In this document: positions 53,403 to 55,796 of the stretch, piece by piece
Position numbering within the stretch: position 1 is the first letter of the stretch
Layout of the letters: every line of letters begins with the position of its first letter
Source: a virus
Length of the DNA stretch: 55,796 bases
Reading direction: 5' to 3' (one strand)
Virus record (IMG/VR): IMGVR_UViG_3300028198_000005
Coordinates: 1 to 55,796 of that record
Position numbers and translations under genes: made by a program
The notes under the pieces: generated by a model
The model's input: only the letters and a program-made list of their open reading frames with translations
Database searches by the model: none
What the model was told of the DNA's origin: nothing

Positions 53403-55502
53403 ATGATTAAATACGAGCCTAAAAAAGTGGTAGAAATACCAGAAATAGAATTTAATAGATCTGTACAAGGACAGTATAAGACATCTGTAATTAACCCTGA
53501 CGGATCTGCCGAAAGAGAAGGAGACTGGAGTAAGAACTTAATTCTTGATTGTGGCTTGGATAAAATTGCCTACATGCCTTGGGCTCAGGTGTTTCAGTTT
53601 TGCGTAGCCGGAGATCAGCTTTCTGGATCAGTAACCCCCGCAACGATTTCTGACACCGAGTTAGAAAAACCTGCGATGATGAATTCTTTCTACCTTCCGG
53701 GTAGCGGGAACTGTGGATATAATGTTTATTCCAGCGGGGACAACAGGTATTTGCAGCTTTTCAGAACTTTTGATTTTCTCGCTCAAAAGCAAAACGCTAC
53801 GATTACAGAGCTAGGATTTAAAGAAACCCCCGGCGCAAAGAAGCTTTTTTCTCGAGTTGTGTTAGACGGAAACACAGCGGCCGGAAGACCAGACCCAGAA
53901 GTTCTTCGCCCGGGTCAATTCTTAAGAGTAAAATACGAATTAAATGTTCAGCTTGATCCTGTGGCTCCAAGTACGACAGGGTTAATTCCTACCGGTTCAG
54001 ACGGAAATCTTCCTACTATTTCGTGGAGCGGAACAGCGGCTTCTGGGGATAGGCATGGTCTACAGCACATAGGAATGGTAGGTATAGATCATTCCGGTAT
54101 AGCTACTCCTGTAGACGATGGAGGGGCTTGTAATGAGCCGTTTGCTGTTGGGGCTGTGGACTTTGGTCCGGGGTTTGGTTATGTTAATAGATGGCAAAAT
54201 GGGGAAGGGGTACCTAACGAATTTAATACGGCATACGTTTACAGCGGGGAATCTGGCAACGCGGTGGATGGTTGGAGCGGGGACCTATCTTATGCGCTTA
54301 AATACCCGGCAGTACCATCTGGGGTCTGTATAGGGTATAAACAACCGACAGGGACAGAAAGGCTTTCTGATAGACCGGGGCCGCTTTTGACTTTGGTTGA
54401 TCATCAAGATTTTAACAGATTTATAAATCACGAGGCGATAACGAGCTCTACCTTTTTGGGTACTGATATTCACAAGAATATGAGTGGGATTGCAGGAAAT
54501 GGCACTACCTCTAATCTTGTTTCCGGAGCTTCGGGATACTGGCCTTGGGGGGATTACTTGCGTTATCAACAGCTTCAGGATTTTGATACGGTTTACAGTT
54601 TGCCGGGGCAACAGAAGACCTCATTCAGCAGCAATTTCTATGGCCATAGCCAGCTGTTTAACTTCAGCAACAACTCGCTTACTTATGCTACCGTTTTTAA
54701 AACTCCGTTTTTTACTCAAGGTCCATTGACTTTTGTAATGCGTCCTGTCGCTCGATACGGGATAGATAATAGCATGATAAATTGGAGTGCTTTTGGTCCG
54801 TACGTAGGATCTGATGCGGGAACCTCCGCGGATACTAGTTCCGACATCACCAATATGAAGTATTCTCCTCACCATAATCTTTATGCAGTAGAGCTTAACG
54901 CAGAATACGTAAGCAATAACTCGTCTCCAAACAGCAACGATATAAACGAAAGAGCTCAGTATTTTAACGTTACTCACTTTTATGCTCCTAACCAAAACTC
55001 TAATGCTGGGTCTTATTTAACAATGGATGAAAGCGTAACCACTAGAGGTTTTGACGACGCTTCGTCGAGCGTTTTTTGGGGGCCTTGGGATATGAGAGGA
55101 GCTTCCTGTTTCTTATCTACGAACACAGGGACCGTTCAACCTTTCGGAAGCACAGGCGTAGCTTTTGATAGGTCGGCTGGAGAAGATTTTTACGAGCTTC
55201 CTTTAAGGAAGGCAGAATACAACGCCGCTCAAAGCGGAGACTCAAGGACTCTTACTAAGTTTTGCTTCTATGATAACGCAGTTGGCAATACAATAGAAAA
55301 CGGTCAAACTGTGCATCCTTCATGGAGTACTATAGGGGTTGGAGCCACTACTGACTGGTCAATTAATCCGGTTTCTATGAGCGGTGCGGCTAGAGACAAT
55401 GGTTATGTCTACAGGCTTGAAACCCCTAGAGAAAAAGATAACGACCATATCTTAAAGGTTTCATTTAAGTATACTTGGACTAGGAACACTGGGCAACTAT
55501 AA
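53403..55502 (+). CDS. Large virion structural protein (699 aa)
   Basis: MIKYEPKKVVEIPEIEFNRS, then PDGSAEREGDWSKNLILDCG, a segment seen in phage structural proteins. It is beta-rich with many Gly/Asn/Ser. Probably a tail or fibre component. No firm family. Confidence 0.65.
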   Translation: MIKYEPKKVVEIPEIEFNRSVQGQYKTSVINPDGSAEREGDWSKNLILDCGLDKIAYMPWAQVFQFCVAGDQLSGSVTPATISDTELEKPAMMNSFYLPGSGNCGYNVYSSGDNRYLQLFRTFDFLAQKQNATITELGFKETPGAKKLFSRVVLDGNTAAGRPDPEVLRPGQFLRVKYELNVQLDPVAPSTTGLIPTGSDGNLPTISWSGTAASGDRHGLQHIGMVGIDHSGIATPVDDGGACNEPFAVGAVDFGPGFGYVNRWQNGEGVPNEFNTAYVYSGESGNAVDGWSGDLSYALKYPAVPSGVCIGYKQPTGTERLSDRPGPLLTLVDHQDFNRFINHEAITSSTFLGTDIHKNMSGIAGNGTTSNLVSGASGYWPWGDYLRYQQLQDFDTVYSLPGQQKTSFSSNFYGHSQLFNFSNNSLTYATVFKTPFFTQGPLTFVMRPVARYGIDNSMINWSAFGPYVGSDAGTSADTSSDITNMKYSPHHNLYAVELNAEYVSNNSSPNSNDINERAQYFNVTHFYAPNQNSNAGSYLTMDESVTTRGFDDASSSVFWGPWDMRGASCFLSTNTGTVQPFGSTGVAFDRSAGEDFYELPLRKAEYNAAQSGDSRTLTKFCFYDNAVGNTIENGQTVHPSWSTIGVGATTDWSINPVSMSGAARDNGYVYRLETPREKDNDHILKVSFKYTWTRNTGQL

Positions 55503-55511
55503 TGAATTTAA

Positions 55512-55796
55512 ATGAGTTTCAATCTAGAAGTCATAAATACAGGGACTACCGCAAATGACGGAAATGGAGACCCTTTAAGGACCGCGTTTTATTATACTTA
55601 TAAGAATGACCTTCTGTTAAGCGGGGAAATAGTTAACTTAAGCGGCAACTTAGCTGTGGCTTATACAGATGCGGATAACGCTTTAAGCGCCAGAATAGAA
55701 TCTACTGGGTCCAACTTACAATCCCAGCTACCAATAGAAACAAACAGAACTTACAATAATTTAAACAGCGGCGAATATATAGATATAACCAACGGA
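55512..55796 (+). CDS. Fibre-like protein, 3' end cut by window
   Basis: MSFNLEVINTGTTANDGNGD then PLRTAFYYTYKNDLLLSGEI: the NTGTTANDGxGDPLRxAF module is common at the N-terminus of phage fibres. The frame is open to the end of the window. Confidence 0.65.
   Translation, partial: MSFNLEVINTGTTANDGNGDPLRTAFYYTYKNDLLLSGEIVNLSGNLAVAYTDADNALSARIESTGSNLQSQLPIETNRTYNNLNSGEYIDITNG

Overview
This window is part of a large, virulent-type tailed phage genome. There is no integrase, transposase or CRISPR array. It has PhoH, a late sigma factor, large terminase, portal, a protease/scaffold gene, major capsid protein and many fibre-like genes. Lipoproteins, Sec signal peptides and an overlapping spanin-like pair point to a Gram-negative host. 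An exported protein with an 'ARNAF' N-terminal signature (24947-25453) resembles proteins I associate with Verrucomicrobia; that host suggestion is weak inference.

Layout. (1) 1-7144, rightward: a tight operon of about 25 small genes, most joined by ATGA stop/start overlaps. It starts with an rIIB-like protein and an HhH DNA glycosylase-like protein and includes several single-helix membrane microproteins; it ends at a terminator (7222). (2) 7145-11530, rightward: a 29-bp iteron-like array, a RuvB-like AAA+ ATPase, an ArfA-like small protein, a gp88-family protein and further small genes. (3) 11.5-24.2 kb, leftward: an early/accessory block of about 30 small genes. Many have their own sigma70 promoter, with the -10 box exactly 10 bases from the start codon, so the mRNAs look almost leaderless. 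The block also holds a tRNA-Cys, a candidate 0.55-kb structured ncRNA, a DUF932-like protein, an SleB-type cell wall hydrolase and a basic H1-like protein. (4) 24.4-32.2 kb, mixed strands: exported, membrane and accessory genes, including an HMA-type metal-binding protein, an ankyrin-repeat/class III nucleotidyl cyclase fusion, LamG and MscS-like proteins. (5) 32.3-55.8 kb, mostly rightward: PhoH, sigma factor, ERCC4-type nuclease, TerL, portal, large virion/fibre proteins, lysis-type genes, protease/scaffold, decoration protein, capsid and more fibres.

Two regulatory systems can be read directly. Early genes carry TTGACN-(16/17)-TATACT promoters. Late genes carry a short GTGTAATATA-like box just before the start codon, probably read by the phage sigma factor at 33739-34419.

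The most unusual DNA is a 73-bp nested inverted repeat present seven times between 9.3 and 22.1 kb, often flanked by TTGGCACG motifs that resemble sigma54 promoters. With the ncRNA candidate and the ankyrin-cyclase, it is the best candidate for undescribed biology here.
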